Shown one piece after another: positions 9,960 to 20,446 of a stretch of DNA of 42,892 bases. The notes under the pieces were generated by a model. The model did no database searches and had not been told where the DNA came from. It worked only from the letters and a program-made list of their open reading frames with translations. The translations under genes and the position numbers were made by a program. Position 1 is the first letter of the stretch. Every line of letters begins with the position of its first letter. This DNA is from Gemmatimonas sp. (GTDB taxonomy: Bacteria > Gemmatimonadota > Gemmatimonadetes > Gemmatimonadales > Gemmatimonadaceae), in the NCBI GenBank assembly GCA_013822285.1, contig PNKF01000003.1, forward strand, positions 1-42,892, given 5' to 3'.

Positions 9960-10610
9960 TTAGCGACGGACCGCGAAGCCCTCGATGTGCAGGTCGAGGT
10001 TGTGGTTCACGCGCAGGCCGGCGATGCCGTCCGTGTTGGCCGACATGCCCTGACGCGGCAGCTCGCGAATGAGCTGGCCGTTGGCAAACAGGCGCGAGGC
10101 CGTCGCGGTGACTTCCACGCGCAGCGTGTTCGCCGCCTTGCCGTCAGCGCCTTCCTTCACGATGGCCGGGTGCTCGGTCCAATCGGCGATCGTGTGCGTC
10201 TCCGCACCCGCGCGATGCTTGATCAAGTACTTGCCGTCCTTGCGGATGACGAAGTAGAGGTAGTCCTGGTTGGCCTCATTCAGGTTCCGGCCGCCCCAGA
10301 TGAGACCGTAGGCCTCGGCGTGCTGCGGCGCCTTCATCTGCGTGAAGGACGCTTCCACGGTGTAGGTGCCCTGCACCGTGTTGGCCGCATTCCAGTACGT
10401 CGCGGCCGGGCCACCCGTCACGTGCATGCCCGCACCCATCGTCTCGAACCGGATGGCATTGCGATCTGCATTCGCGCGGTCGAAGCGCAGGTTCCAACCG
10501 GCCGGCGCGGCCGCACGACCCTGCGAGACCTGACGGTCCGGATCGTTGCCCTGCGCGGAGAGCGTGGTGGCGCCGAGCAGCAGCGCGGTGAAAGCGAGAC
10601 GAGCGATCAT
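9960..10610 (-). CDS. DUF1080 (3-keto-disaccharide hydrolase)-like secreted protein
   Basis: Signal peptide MIARLAFTALLLGATTLSAQ; beta-rich LamG/DUF1080-like body. Start ATG at 10610 overlaps the upstream stop (ATGA). Confidence 0.65.
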   Translation of the reverse strand: MIARLAFTALLLGATTLSAQGNDPDRQVSQGRAAAPAGWNLRFDRANADRNAIRFETMGAGMHVTGGPAATYWNAANTVQGTYTVEASFTQMKAPQHAEAYGLIWGGRNLNEANQDYLYFVIRKDGKYLIKHRAGAETHTIADWTEHPAIVKEGADGKAANTLRVEVTATASRLFANGQLIRELPRQGMSANTDGIAGLRVNHNLDLHIEGFAVRR

Positions 10611-10798
10611 GGACCTTCCTCCGAGGGAGTAGTGACAGTCTGTCGCGGCCCAGCGGGCCGATAGAACCGGAGCAACCAGGCAATCGCCACCAGCACGATG
10701 CCCGCCCACTTTAACCACGGCAGACCGAAGCGAGTTCCGCTGAGGTACACCAGCACGCCCGCGACGGCGAGCACGATCTTGGCGGTGTGGACCGGCAC
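10607..10798 (-). CDS. Small two-helix membrane protein, hypothetical
   Basis: 63 aa hydrophobic ORF with a 4-nt overlap to the downstream gene and an adjacent upstream stop. Confidence 0.6.
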   Translation of the reverse strand: MPVHTAKIVLAVAGVLVYLSGTRFGLPWLKWAGIVLVAIAWLLRFYRPAGPRQTVTTPSEEGP

Positions 10799-11850
10799 TA
10801 GACGATATCCTGACGCTGCGTCTGCGGGAACGACAGGATGAAGTCCTGACCAAACGCGGACGATGGCGTCTGGAATCCCGTGGGGATGCCACCGGCGAGG
10901 ACGCGCGTCGCCGAGGCCACGGCGGTCATCGCCGTCAGCGAGTAGCCATCGGGCGCGACGAGGCGCGACTGCATGACGCGCCCCGCAGCGTCACGCACCT
11001 CTCCCCAAAGCCGGCTGCGCGCACCGTCGCGCCGCTCCGCGCTCGGCCCGGGCGTGCGCGCCGCGATGCGTGCCTTGAGAAAGCGCTGCGCCGGCGCGGT
11101 ACCCAGCAGCGGCAGGATAGGCCGCGTGAGGCGCATGAGGCGCACGGTCTTCGCCGGCACCGCGGTGTAGACGCGGATGTCCGGAATGCGCGTCGAATAG
11201 AACGCCGTGGAGACATCGCCCCAGGGAATCGTCACACAATGCCGCACGCGGTCGCCGAAGTCGATGTCACGCGTCGCGTACGCACTGGGCACGCGCACGA
11301 TGTGGCAATCGCGACGGATCGCGCCGCCCTGGGCGATGCCTTCGACCATCGTCGTGGCCGTGCCCCGCGAGAGCCCACTGCCGCCGGTGAAGGCAAGCTC
11401 CAGCGAGACGGCATCGGGCATGCGCGCATGCAAATGCGCCGCGAGGCAATCGCTCGGCACCACGTCGAAGCCCACGCCCGGCAGCAGCGTGATGCCCGCG
11501 GCGCGCGCCGCCACATCGCTGGCCGCCATGCGTTCGAACACGGCGATCTCCCCGGTGATGTCGAGATAGTGCACGCGATTCCGCAGGCAGGCCTCGAGCA
11601 TCGGCTGCGCCATCCGATGGAACGGGCCGGCGCAATGCAGCACCACGCGTGCGCCCTTGAGCACCGCATCGAGCGCGCGCGGGTCATCAAGTCCCGCTGG
11701 CCGCGCCTCAAGACCGTGCCGAGCGGCCAACTCGCGTACAGCCTCGGCATTGCGGCCCGAGAGGATCGGCTTCAGCCCGGTGCGCACCGCCTCCTCGACG
11801 ATGAGACGGCCGGTGTAACCCGTCGCGCCATAGATGACGATCCCGCTCAC
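10798..11850 (-). CDS. Saccharopine dehydrogenase-like / trans-acting enoyl reductase family NAD(P)-binding protein
   Basis: [67 protein letters not shown] motif. Confidence 0.88.
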   Translation of the reverse strand: MSGIVIYGATGYTGRLIVEEAVRTGLKPILSGRNAEAVRELAARHGLEARPAGLDDPRALDAVLKGARVVLHCAGPFHRMAQPMLEACLRNRVHYLDITGEIAVFERMAASDVAARAAGITLLPGVGFDVVPSDCLAAHLHARMPDAVSLELAFTGGSGLSRGTATTMVEGIAQGGAIRRDCHIVRVPSAYATRDIDFGDRVRHCVTIPWGDVSTAFYSTRIPDIRVYTAVPAKTVRLMRLTRPILPLLGTAPAQRFLKARIAARTPGPSAERRDGARSRLWGEVRDAAGRVMQSRLVAPDGYSLTAMTAVASATRVLAGGIPTGFQTPSSAFGQDFILSFPQTQRQDIV

Positions 11851-13502
11851 CGCGGGGCGCCGGCGAAGGGCGGGATCACGAAGGGGCCAAGGTGCGGCCC
11901 GGGGTTCTGCCAGGCGGCGCGCAGCGCGAGCGCCAGCATGCCGCGCGTCTCTTCGGGATACACGATCGCGTCGATGTAGCCGCGCGCGCCGGCATAGCGC
12001 GCGTCGAGCTGATGCTCGTAATCCTCGCGCATCTCGGCGATCGCCGCCTGCACGGCCGGCGACGGGTCCTTGCCCGACTTCTTCGCGGCTTCCAGCGCAG
12101 GGCCATGCACCGCCGCCACCGCCGACTCCCCTTCCATCACCGCCATGCGACCGGTGGGCCAGCTGAAGATGAAGTCGGGGTCGAAGCCCTGTCCCGCCAT
12201 CGCGTAGTAGCCGGCACCGCTGGCGTGATTCACCGTCAGCACCACCTTCGGCACGGTCGCCGTCGCCATCGCCTCCACCCAGCGCGCGCCCGCACGGATG
12301 ATGCCCTCATGCTCGGCGTCCTTGCCGACCATGAAGCCCGACACATCCTGCACGAAGAGCAGCGGAATGCCTTGGCGATCGCAGCGATCGATGAAGAACG
12401 CGACCTTCTCGGCGCTCTCCGCGTAGATGATGCCACCGAAGCGCGGCTTCTCTCCCTCGCGCCCCTTGATGAGTCCACGCGCGTTGGCGATCACGCCGAC
12501 GGGGATGCCTTCGATGCGCGCGTCCCCACAGAGCATCTCCTTCGCGAGCTGCGGCTGGAACTCATCGATCTTCCCGTCGTCGAGCACGGCCTTGAGCAGC
12601 TCGTGCACATCGTACGACATGCGGTGATCGCTCGGCAGGATGTCGTACAGCGCGTTGGGATCCACCGCGGGCGCAGCGGACGGGTCGTGCGGTGCCACGC
12701 GGGGCGGCGGCGCGAGCCGCGCCACCTGCGCGCGGACCATCGCCAGGCACTCCTCGTCGTTCTCGGCGGCGTAGTGCGCCACGCCGCTCACCGTGGTGTG
12801 CATCGTCGCGCCACCGAGCGTCTCGCCGTCGACGACTTGGCCCGTCGCGCCCTTCACGAGGTTGGGACCACCGAGGCCCATGAAGGAGCTGCCCTTCACC
12901 ATCAGGATCACGTCACTGAGCGCCGGCAGATAGGCGCCGCCCGCCACGCACTGGCCCATCACGGCCGCGATCTGCGGGATGCGCAGATAGCGCCGCATCA
13001 GCGAGTTGTAGTAGAAGATGCGCGCCGCGCCGTACTGGCCCGGGAACACGCCACCCTGATACGGCAGGTTCACGCCCGCCGAGTCGACGAGGTAGATGAT
13101 CGGGATGCGGCAGCGCATGGCGCATTCCTGCGCCCGCAGCACCTTCGGGATCGTCTCTGGCCACCAGGAGCCGGCCTTCACCGTGGCATCGTTGGCCACC
13201 ACGACGCACTCACGACCATGCACCTGCACGATGCCGGTGATGACACCAGCGCCGGGCGCTTCGCCGTCGTAACGATCGTGGGCCACGAGCAACCCGAACT
13301 CCAGGAACGCCGAGCCCGGGTCCTTGAGTGCAGCCACGCGCTCGCGTGCGGTGAGCTTGCCCTGCGCGTGCTGCTTGGCGATGCGCTCTGGGCCGCCGCC
13401 GAGGCGCAGCGTGGCCTCAAGTTCGCGGCAGGCGGCGGCCAGCTCTCGCAGCCGGCTCGAAGGGGAGGCCGCGCCGCGGGCGGCCGGACGGGCGGCGCTC
13501 AC
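11847..13502 (-). CDS. Acyl-CoA carboxylase carboxyltransferase (beta) subunit, methylcrotonyl/propionyl-CoA type
   Basis: [78 protein letters not shown] start at 13502 overlaps the upstream stop (GTGA). Confidence 0.92.
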   Translation of the reverse strand: MSAARPAARGAASPSSRLRELAAACRELEATLRLGGGPERIAKQHAQGKLTARERVAALKDPGSAFLEFGLLVAHDRYDGEAPGAGVITGIVQVHGRECVVVANDATVKAGSWWPETIPKVLRAQECAMRCRIPIIYLVDSAGVNLPYQGGVFPGQYGAARIFYYNSLMRRYLRIPQIAAVMGQCVAGGAYLPALSDVILMVKGSSFMGLGGPNLVKGATGQVVDGETLGGATMHTTVSGVAHYAAENDEECLAMVRAQVARLAPPPRVAPHDPSAAPAVDPNALYDILPSDHRMSYDVHELLKAVLDDGKIDEFQPQLAKEMLCGDARIEGIPVGVIANARGLIKGREGEKPRFGGIIYAESAEKVAFFIDRCDRQGIPLLFVQDVSGFMVGKDAEHEGIIRAGARWVEAMATATVPKVVLTVNHASGAGYYAMAGQGFDPDFIFSWPTGRMAVMEGESAVAAVHGPALEAAKKSGKDPSPAVQAAIAEMREDYEHQLDARYAGARGYIDAIVYPEETRGMLALALRAAWQNPGPHLGPFVIPPFAGAPR

Positions 13503-13912
13503 GCTTCCTGCGACTGCCGTTCGGCGAACCAACCCTTGATGTAATCGACCAAGTCCGCCGTCGACGTGCCGGGCCCGAAGAGCTGGCCGATGCCCTGCGC
13601 CTCAAGCGCCGCCATGTCTTCCTTCGGGATGATGCCGCCGCCGGTGATCAGCACGTCATCGCGCCCCTGCTCGCGCAGCAGCTGCAGCACGCGTGGGAAC
13701 AGCGTCATGTGCGCGCCCGAGAGGATCGAGAGCCCGACGACGTCGACGTCCTCCTGGATGGCGGCGGAGGCGATCATCTCGGGCGTCTGATGCAAGCCCG
13801 TGTAGATGACTTCCATGCCCGCGTCACGGAGGGCGGCGGCGACGACCTTGGCACCGCGGTCATGACCATCGAGACCGGGCTTGGCGACGAGTACGCGAAT
13901 GGGGCGAGTCAT
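13499..13912 (-). CDS. Stand-alone cobalamin-binding (small/C-terminal) subunit of methylmalonyl-CoA mutase
   Basis: [42 protein letters not shown] contains the DxHxxG cobalamin motif; also [12 protein letters not shown] and GGGIIP. Confidence 0.95.
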   Translation of the reverse strand: MTRPIRVLVAKPGLDGHDRGAKVVAAALRDAGMEVIYTGLHQTPEMIASAAIQEDVDVVGLSILSGAHMTLFPRVLQLLREQGRDDVLITGGGIIPKEDMAALEAQGIGQLFGPGTSTADLVDYIKGWFAERQSQEA

Positions 13913-13918
13913 GCCTGA

Positions 13919-13947
13919 AAGCTACCCCGCGCCCCATGGCGTTTCAA
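13919..13947 (-). promoter_or_regulatory. Candidate promoter of the B12-subunit operon
   Basis: On the minus strand: TTGAAA (13947-13942), 17-nt spacer, TAGCTT (13924-13919), then ATG at 13912. Confidence 0.6.
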
Positions 13948-13960
13948 CGCGATGGCAGCC

Positions 13961-15757
13961 CTACGGGTTGAACCAGTAGCTCATCTTGACCAGGACGGTG
14001 TTGTCCGGGTGCGTCCCGAACAGCGAGCGCACGTCACGGCCCATGTCGAAAGTCCCCGGATTCCGCGCATCAGCACGGCCCTGCTGCCACACCACGAAGA
14101 GCACCGAGCCCGGCCGGTACTCCCACCGGAACACCACGTTGGAGTTGAACTGCTTGCTGTTGAAGCCGCCCGGGTCGGCGCCGCCGCCGTACGGCGAGTA
14201 GCGTGCGTCGTAGTCCTTCGCATAGGGATTCGCGATCTCGCGCCAATCGGTGAAATCACCGACGGCGATGAACGGCTGCGCATAGAGCTGCAGCGACAGC
14301 GTCGGACTCAGCGTCACGTTCGCGCGCGCCGTCAGCTGCACGAGATCCTGGTTGAGTCGCGCGAACGTGTAGTGCGTCGTGTCGCTGAACGGGCTGCCGA
14401 AGTTCTGCACCCACTGGGCGTCAAGCACGCGCCCCTCGTACCCCGCGCCTAGTTCGAAGGACGTGCGCGTCCCGGCACGCGCCACGACTCCCGCCTCCGC
14501 CGCGCGCGACCAGCTGCGCCCTTCGTCAGCCGTCGCGTACGCAAGCTCGAACGCGGGCTGCAGCGCGCGGCGCGCATCGCCATCGAAGGTGAGCGCGACG
14601 CGGTGCTGCGCGGACTGCCGGAGCGCCGGACCGCCGCGGGCGCAGGAGACGCAATGCGTCGCGCCGAGGTTCGACGCGGTGTACGTGAGCGTGCTGGTCC
14701 AGAAGTTCGTGAACTCGGCGAACCCGTGGAGCTGCGCCTGCGAACCCGTCGGCAAGCCCCCGGTGCTCCAGTGCTGCTCCGCCGACGCGACCGCCATCAC
14801 ACGGCGATGCCAGAGGCCAGGACGCAGCGCCGAGAAGACCACCTGGTTGCGCAGCATCATGTCGTTCACGAGCGTCACGAAGCCGAGGTCGTTGAGCTCG
14901 GTGCCGGGCTCGGCGTAGCGCGTCGTGGTCTCCCAGCGCACGCGCCCCGCATAGCGGCGCAGGCTCAGCGAGCTCACGCTGCCGTCCATCGAGCGGCGGG
15001 TCGGATCGTATTCGACTTCGTGGTCCGGGCGCTGGAAGTAGTGCACGCTGGTCAGCTGCGTGCGCGCGATGGCCGCCGCTGAACCGCGCGCCGTCGATCG
15101 CCCACTATACCCACTGACTTCCCAGCGATCGGCGAAGCGATGGTAGCCCTGCACCAGCAGCGTGTACGCCTCGCGCCGCAGGAACGGTTCGGTGGCGACG
15201 TCGAGATCGCGCACGAGTCCGGTCACCATGGTGCCGAGCTGCGAGCGACCGCCACGGAAGTCTTGGACGAAGCGCCCGACCAGCGTCGTCGTCTGGGGCT
15301 CGATGGTCTGGCCGAGGCTGCCGGTCTCGCGAGCCGACGACACGGCGACCACGCCGAACTGCGCCCCGCCCTCCAGACGTCCGGTGACTTTCGCGGCCGC
15401 TTGGATACGGCTGAACCGCGGATCGGACGCCGCGCTGCGCAGCTGCGGCGTGCGCCCGACGCGACGCGTGTAGAAGATGCCCTCGCAGGGCCCGGCGCAA
15501 CGGAAGAGGTTGACGCCCTCCTGGAAGAAGGGTCGCCGCTCGTCGAAGCGGATCTCGAAGGCGCTCAAGTTGAGCACGGCCGGATCCATCTCCACCTGCC
15601 CGAAGTCTGGGTTGATGGTCGCATCGAGCGTGATGTTGTTCGTGAGCCCGGCCTTGAGATCGAGCCCGACCGTCTGCGACTGCGGGTGGGTCCAACCCAT
15701 GGAGACCGCCGTGATGTCGCTCCTACGCAGGAGCGGCCCAGATTGTTTACGGGGCAT
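13961..15757 (-). CDS. DUF5916-type outer-membrane beta-barrel protein, apparently N-terminally truncated
   Basis: Core VGLDLKAGLTNNITLDATINPDFGQVEMDPAVLNLSAFEIRFDERRPFFQEG plus a long barrel region. No signal peptide or N-terminal CBM9-like domain is visible upstream. First plausible ATG at 15757. Confidence 0.75.
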   Translation of the reverse strand: MPRKQSGPLLRRSDITAVSMGWTHPQSQTVGLDLKAGLTNNITLDATINPDFGQVEMDPAVLNLSAFEIRFDERRPFFQEGVNLFRCAGPCEGIFYTRRVGRTPQLRSAASDPRFSRIQAAAKVTGRLEGGAQFGVVAVSSARETGSLGQTIEPQTTTLVGRFVQDFRGGRSQLGTMVTGLVRDLDVATEPFLRREAYTLLVQGYHRFADRWEVSGYSGRSTARGSAAAIARTQLTSVHYFQRPDHEVEYDPTRRSMDGSVSSLSLRRYAGRVRWETTTRYAEPGTELNDLGFVTLVNDMMLRNQVVFSALRPGLWHRRVMAVASAEQHWSTGGLPTGSQAQLHGFAEFTNFWTSTLTYTASNLGATHCVSCARGGPALRQSAQHRVALTFDGDARRALQPAFELAYATADEGRSWSRAAEAGVVARAGTRTSFELGAGYEGRVLDAQWVQNFGSPFSDTTHYTFARLNQDLVQLTARANVTLSPTLSLQLYAQPFIAVGDFTDWREIANPYAKDYDARYSPYGGGADPGGFNSKQFNSNVVFRWEYRPGSVLFVVWQQGRADARNPGTFDMGRDVRSLFGTHPDNTVLVKMSYWFNP

Positions 15758-15818
15758 GCACCGGCTATCACAGCCGATACTCAATTGACGTATCTTGCCC
15801 TTCCCCCCTTCCCGCGAC

Positions 15819-17381
15819 GTGCCCGACATCTCTCCTGGACGCCCGACGCCGCAGCTAGACCCCACGCAGATGTACCGCGACCTCGTCGAGCTCTCCCCCG
15901 AGGCTGCGTACATCGTCGCTGATGGTCGCTTCGTGTATCTGAACCCTGCGGCGGTCGCACTGTTCGGCGCCGACTCCGCGAGCCGCCTGCTCGGGCGCGA
16001 CGTGCTGGAGCGCGTCCACCCGGACGATCACGCACTCGCGCTGGCGCGCCGCAAGCTGGTCCTCACCACCGGGGCCCCCGCGCCGATGATCGAGATGCGG
16101 TTCATCGCCTTGGACGGCCGCATCTTCGAGGTTGAGGTCCATGCGACCAAGCTGATCTTCGATGGCCGTCCGGCGACGTACGCCGCGGCGCGCGATGTGT
16201 CGGCCCGCAAGCGGCTGGAAGAACAGGTACGCGAGTCGCAGAAGCTCGAGGCTGTCGGCCGCCTCGCCGGCGGCATCGCGCACGACTTCAACAACACCCT
16301 CGCCGTCATCCTCGGGCACAGCGAGATGCTGCTCGCCGACTTGCCCGCCGACCACGCCATGCGCGAGGAACTCGAGGCGATCCATCGCGCCGCCCAGCAC
16401 TCGGCGACGCTCACGCGACAGCTGCTGACCTACGCCCGTCGCCAGCCGATCCAGCCGCGGCCCCTCGACCTCAACGTCGCGGTGCACGAGACCCTGCGCA
16501 TGCTGCGTCCGTTGCTCGGTGAAAACGTCGCCCTCGATTGGTCGCCGGATGACGGGCCCTGCGAGGTATTGCTCGACCCGTCGCAGCTCGACCAGATCCT
16601 GACCAATCTCTGCGCCAACGCACGCGACGCCATCGACGGGGTCGGGTCGCTGCGCATCGCGACGCGCCGCTGCCTGATCGATGCGCCAACGGCACCGGCG
16701 CTTCGCGAGCTCGAGCCCGGGGCCTACGTCATGCTCTCCTGTCACGACAGCGGACGCGGCGTCCCTGAGGAGCTGCTGGATCGCATCTTCGAGCCGTTCT
16801 TCACCACGAAGCCGCAGGGACGCGGCACGGGACTCGGTCTCTCCACCGTGTATGGCATCGTCCGGCAGCATCACGGCGCCATCACCGTGCAGAGCGCCCC
16901 GGGCGGCGGCACCCGATTCGACCTGTACTTCCCCGAGCACAGCGGCGCCCGCGCGGCCGTCGCCGACAAGACCCCAGCGGTGATATCGTCGCGCCGCGCG
17001 AAAGCGGCGACGATCTTGATCGTTGAGGACGAAGCGGCCGTGTTGCAGCTCACACGTCGAGCCCTCGAGTCACAGGGCTATCGCGTGCTCGCGGCCGGCG
17101 GGCCCGAGGCCGCCTTGTCGTTGCTCGAGGCGCACCCAGAACAGGTCGACCTCCTGCTCACCGACGTGATGATGCCGGTGATGAGCGGACCGGATCTCGC
17201 ACGCATCGTGCGCGGCATGCGACCCGACGTCGGCGTGTTGTTCATGTCGGGCTACAGCGCCGACCTGATTGCGCGCCAAGACCGCCTGGCGGGCGACGCA
17301 GACCTGCTCAGCAAGCCGTTCACGCTCGCGGAACTCGCGCTCAAGGTGCACGAAGCGCTCGAGCGGCGGACGGCGGCCTAG
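15819..17381 (+). CDS. PAS hybrid sensor histidine kinase with C-terminal receiver
   Basis: PAS ([18 protein letters not shown]), [43 protein letters not shown], receiver [10 protein letters not shown]...[16 protein letters not shown] start. Confidence 0.92.
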   Translation: MPDISPGRPTPQLDPTQMYRDLVELSPEAAYIVADGRFVYLNPAAVALFGADSASRLLGRDVLERVHPDDHALALARRKLVLTTGAPAPMIEMRFIALDGRIFEVEVHATKLIFDGRPATYAAARDVSARKRLEEQVRESQKLEAVGRLAGGIAHDFNNTLAVILGHSEMLLADLPADHAMREELEAIHRAAQHSATLTRQLLTYARRQPIQPRPLDLNVAVHETLRMLRPLLGENVALDWSPDDGPCEVLLDPSQLDQILTNLCANARDAIDGVGSLRIATRRCLIDAPTAPALRELEPGAYVMLSCHDSGRGVPEELLDRIFEPFFTTKPQGRGTGLGLSTVYGIVRQHHGAITVQSAPGGGTRFDLYFPEHSGARAAVADKTPAVISSRRAKAATILIVEDEAAVLQLTRRALESQGYRVLAAGGPEAALSLLEAHPEQVDLLLTDVMMPVMSGPDLARIVRGMRPDVGVLFMSGYSADLIARQDRLAGDADLLSKPFTLAELALKVHEALERRTAA

Positions 17382-17413
17382 CGCGGCGCCACCGGCGGTG
17401 CCAATCTCTTCCG

Positions 17414-18382
17414 ATGGCCACCGCAAAGAAGAAGCGCGCCGCGAAGAAGTCGAAGAAGGCGGCTGCCGCGAAGACGCGCGGACTCGACGCGCGCCGTCTT
17501 GCCTCCGCCGCCGCACCGGCGAGCGTCCACTCGCTCGCGGAACGCATCACTAACGACGGCGGCGAGGTGCTCGCGAGCTACCGGGACCCCCTCGGCGGGC
17601 GATGGCAGCTGCTCGCGGCGCTGCCGATCGACGCCGTGGCGCCGACCCCGTATCAACGCGATCTCTCCGACACCCACGTCGCCAAGCTCGCCGATGCCGT
17701 CGACAAGCTCGACCGCTTCCTGGATCCGATCGTCGCCGTGCCCGCTCCAGACGGCGGATACTGGACTCCCAACGGCAACCATCGCCTCGGCGCCATGCGA
17801 CAGCTCGGCGCGAAGGCGATCACCGCCTTGGTGGTGCCAGAGCCGGAGGTCGCCCATCGCATCCTCGCGCTGAATACAGAGAAGGCACACAACCTCCGCG
17901 AACGTGCGCTCGAAGTCGCGCGCCTCGCCGAGGCGCTGGCCCTCTCGGAGGACGCGGCGGAGAAGACCTTCGCTGATGTATTCGAAGAAGCCCCGCTCAT
18001 CACGCTCGGGCTCTGCTACATGGAGAACGGCCGCTTCTCCGGGGGCGCCTACCATCCGATTCTTCGTCGCTGCGACCAGTTCCTCGGCAGCAAGCTCCCA
18101 ACCGCGCTCGAGGAGCGTCGGCGCCGCGCGGCGAAGTTGCTGGAACTCAATGGCTACGTGAACGAAGCCGTGGCGGCGCTGAAGGCACGGGGCCTGGAGA
18201 GCCCGTACCTCAAGGCCTTCGTGGTCGCGCGCATCAACCACCTGCGCTTCGTGAAGGACAAGCATCCCGACTTCGACAGCACGCTCGACAAGATCCTCGG
18301 CGCCGCGCGCCGCTTCAACGCCGCGAACATCAAGGCGGACCAGATCGCACGCAGTGGCGGACCGCCCGCGACTGACGACTGA
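17414..18382 (+). CDS. ParB/Srx-like nuclease-domain protein with Lys/Ala-rich N-terminal tail
   Basis: PIDAVAPTPYQRDLSDTHVAKLADAV...GGYWTPNGNHRLGAMRQLGAKAITALVV resembles the ParB N-terminal domain; tail MATAKKKRAAKKSKKAAAAK. Confidence 0.8.
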   Translation: MATAKKKRAAKKSKKAAAAKTRGLDARRLASAAAPASVHSLAERITNDGGEVLASYRDPLGGRWQLLAALPIDAVAPTPYQRDLSDTHVAKLADAVDKLDRFLDPIVAVPAPDGGYWTPNGNHRLGAMRQLGAKAITALVVPEPEVAHRILALNTEKAHNLRERALEVARLAEALALSEDAAEKTFADVFEEAPLITLGLCYMENGRFSGGAYHPILRRCDQFLGSKLPTALEERRRRAAKLLELNGYVNEAVAALKARGLESPYLKAFVVARINHLRFVKDKHPDFDSTLDKILGAARRFNAANIKADQIARSGGPPATDD

Positions 18383-18403
18383 TTCTCCCGCAGCCATCCT
18401 CGC

Positions 18404-19681
18404 ATGCCTCGCCTGCTCAAGCGCCTGCTGATCGTCGGAAGCGTGCTCTTTGTCGTGACCGCGGTGCTCACGCCCGTGCCGACGGTCCAGATCGTCGGTC
18501 AGATGTACTCCGTGCTGCCAAGCGTGACGGCGCCTTCGCGCACACTCTTCGACGATTCAGCGCGGGTGCCGATGCCCGACTGGATCCCGGCGACGGACAG
18601 CAGCATCTCGCTCGCCGAGGGCGGGCGCCTGCTGCGCACGCTGTTTCCGTTGCAGTCGGGCACTGCCCCGCTCCCTGCGTTCATCCTGCCACAGCCGGAA
18701 CTCAGCATCCTCTGGGATGGGGCGCCGCTCGACAGCGTGCTCTTTCCCGACGCCCGTGCGAACGGCAATCCGATGGCCGTGTTCGATCGCACCCGGATCT
18801 TCACATCGGTCAAGCGTGGATTGAGTCCGGAAGAACGCGCCTACGCTGCGAATGTGGCCGGTGACAGCGTGTGGACGCTGCTCGACCGACTCGCGCGTGC
18901 GACGGGCGCTGACGTCGCCGCCGCGAGCCTCGTGATGCCCGTCGCGCCCGACCTGGCGCTCTCCGCCGAACTCCCGATCCCGCGCTTCTCTCGCGCGAAC
19001 GCGATCGCCGACGGCGCCGCGCTGCGCGCCGCCACGCTGGTCGTCGACGGGGACCGCGCCGCTGCGGAGGCGTCGCTCGCCTCGCTGTATGCCGTGGGGC
19101 TCCTGCTGCACCGGGACGGCATGAACCTGTTGGAGAGTCTGCTCGGCTACCGCATGGCGCTGAATGCGATCATGCTGCGACGCGCCCTGCACGAGGCCTA
19201 TCCCGTCGCCACCAGCGCCGCGGTGATGGCCAGCGCCGATTCGGTGCGCGACAGCGACCGGCGCCGCTCGGCGCGCCGTCCGGCCGCTGACCCCGACTCC
19301 AGCGCGCGCCGCTTGGCGCTAGCCATCGCCTCGCTCGTCGAGGCGGCGGAATCGCCCAACATCCCGCGCGCGCGGCGCTTCGAGGCCGTCGCCCTGCTTG
19401 GCATCAGCGCCTGCACGTCCACGAAGACGCTGCTGTTCGGCACCGACGACGCCGCGCAGCGGGCGCAAGCGACGGCGATGCAGACCCTGCCGCGCAGCGC
19501 GGCCGAGAGCGCCTACGTGGCGTCGCTGTCGAGGCAATCGGAGTCCGTCCGCTTCACGCGTCTCGCGCCTGGCCGCGCGTGGCGGCTCTATCGCAGCAGC
19601 AATCGGATGTTCGGAGCGATCACCGGCAACCCACGTCTCCGGGCCTGCTCGGAAGTCGCGACGTCGCTGGTTGCGTACTGA
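18404..19681 (+). CDS. Hypothetical membrane-anchored protein
   Basis: 425 aa ORF with N-terminal TM helix, 22 nt after the ParB-like gene. No family recognised. Confidence 0.7.
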   Translation: MPRLLKRLLIVGSVLFVVTAVLTPVPTVQIVGQMYSVLPSVTAPSRTLFDDSARVPMPDWIPATDSSISLAEGGRLLRTLFPLQSGTAPLPAFILPQPELSILWDGAPLDSVLFPDARANGNPMAVFDRTRIFTSVKRGLSPEERAYAANVAGDSVWTLLDRLARATGADVAAASLVMPVAPDLALSAELPIPRFSRANAIADGAALRAATLVVDGDRAAAEASLASLYAVGLLLHRDGMNLLESLLGYRMALNAIMLRRALHEAYPVATSAAVMASADSVRDSDRRRSARRPAADPDSSARRLALAIASLVEAAESPNIPRARRFEAVALLGISACTSTKTLLFGTDDAAQRAQATAMQTLPRSAAESAYVASLSRQSESVRFTRLAPGRAWRLYRSSNRMFGAITGNPRLRACSEVATSLVAY

Positions 19682-19684
19682 AGC

Positions 19685-20446
19685 TCAGGCCTCGCGCCGC
19701 GCCACGAGGAGCATCTCGTGCGCGCGACGCGTGAGCGGCGCATCCGTGAAGCTGTCGTACGCAGCGACCGGCACGAGACCGGCCTCCGCCATCAGCGCCG
19801 CGAGATGCGTCGCGGTGTAGAGGCGGATCCGATGCGCGCGGCGCTCCACCTTCCGCTTCCGCGTCCACGTGGACTCGATGGTCAGGAATCCACTGAGGGG
19901 GTCGAAGCTGCGGTCTTGCCGCACCTCCGTACCATCGGCCGTCGTCCACGCATCGCCACGCAAGAAGCGGTCCGTCAGCGCGTCACGGTTGCCCCCCTGC
20001 CACACGAACACGCCGCCGCGCTTCAGCACGCGCGCCACCTGCCGCAGCACTTTCGCGTCGTCGGCGGGGTCATCGAAGAATCCAAAGCTCGTGAACAGGT
20101 TCACCACGCCGTCGAAGCGACGCGTCCAGCGCAACGGCAGGCGTCGCATGTCGCCGCGGGTGTAGCGGAGGGTCCTGCCCGTGCCGCGGGCTTTGGCGGC
20201 CTTGAGCATGTCGCGCGAATAGTCGAGGCCGTCCACGTCGTATCCCGCCTCGGCCAAGAGGTGCGCATGCCGCCCCTGACCGCAGGCCAAATCGAGGACC
20301 CGCGCGCCATGCGGTAAGGCGAGCAATTCGGCGATGCGCGCCACCTGTCGGCGCTCCTCGATCAGATCGAAGACCGGCGAATACTCCTCGAGGTAGCCGG
20401 CGTCGAAGTACGAACGCCACCAGTCCCTCGTCGTGGACGCACTCAC
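19685..20446 (-). CDS. Class I SAM-dependent methyltransferase
   Basis: ARVLDLACGQGRHAHLLAEAGYDVDGLDYSRDML (motif I region). GTG start at 20446 overlaps the upstream stop (GTGA). Confidence 0.9.
   Translation of the reverse strand: MSASTTRDWWRSYFDAGYLEEYSPVFDLIEERRQVARIAELLALPHGARVLDLACGQGRHAHLLAEAGYDVDGLDYSRDMLKAAKARGTGRTLRYTRGDMRRLPLRWTRRFDGVVNLFTSFGFFDDPADDAKVLRQVARVLKRGGVFVWQGGNRDALTDRFLRGDAWTTADGTEVRQDRSFDPLSGFLTIESTWTRKRKVERRAHRIRLYTATHLAALMAEAGLVPVAAYDSFTDAPLTRRAHEMLLVARREA

Noticed and set aside
11892-13544. 550-aa plus-strand ORF
   Set aside because: Antisense to the acyl-CoA carboxylase beta subunit.
17414-18382. ParB-like gene as a chromosome segregation parB
   Set aside because: No parA neighbour and no visible parS-like repeats, so I keep only the domain-level call.
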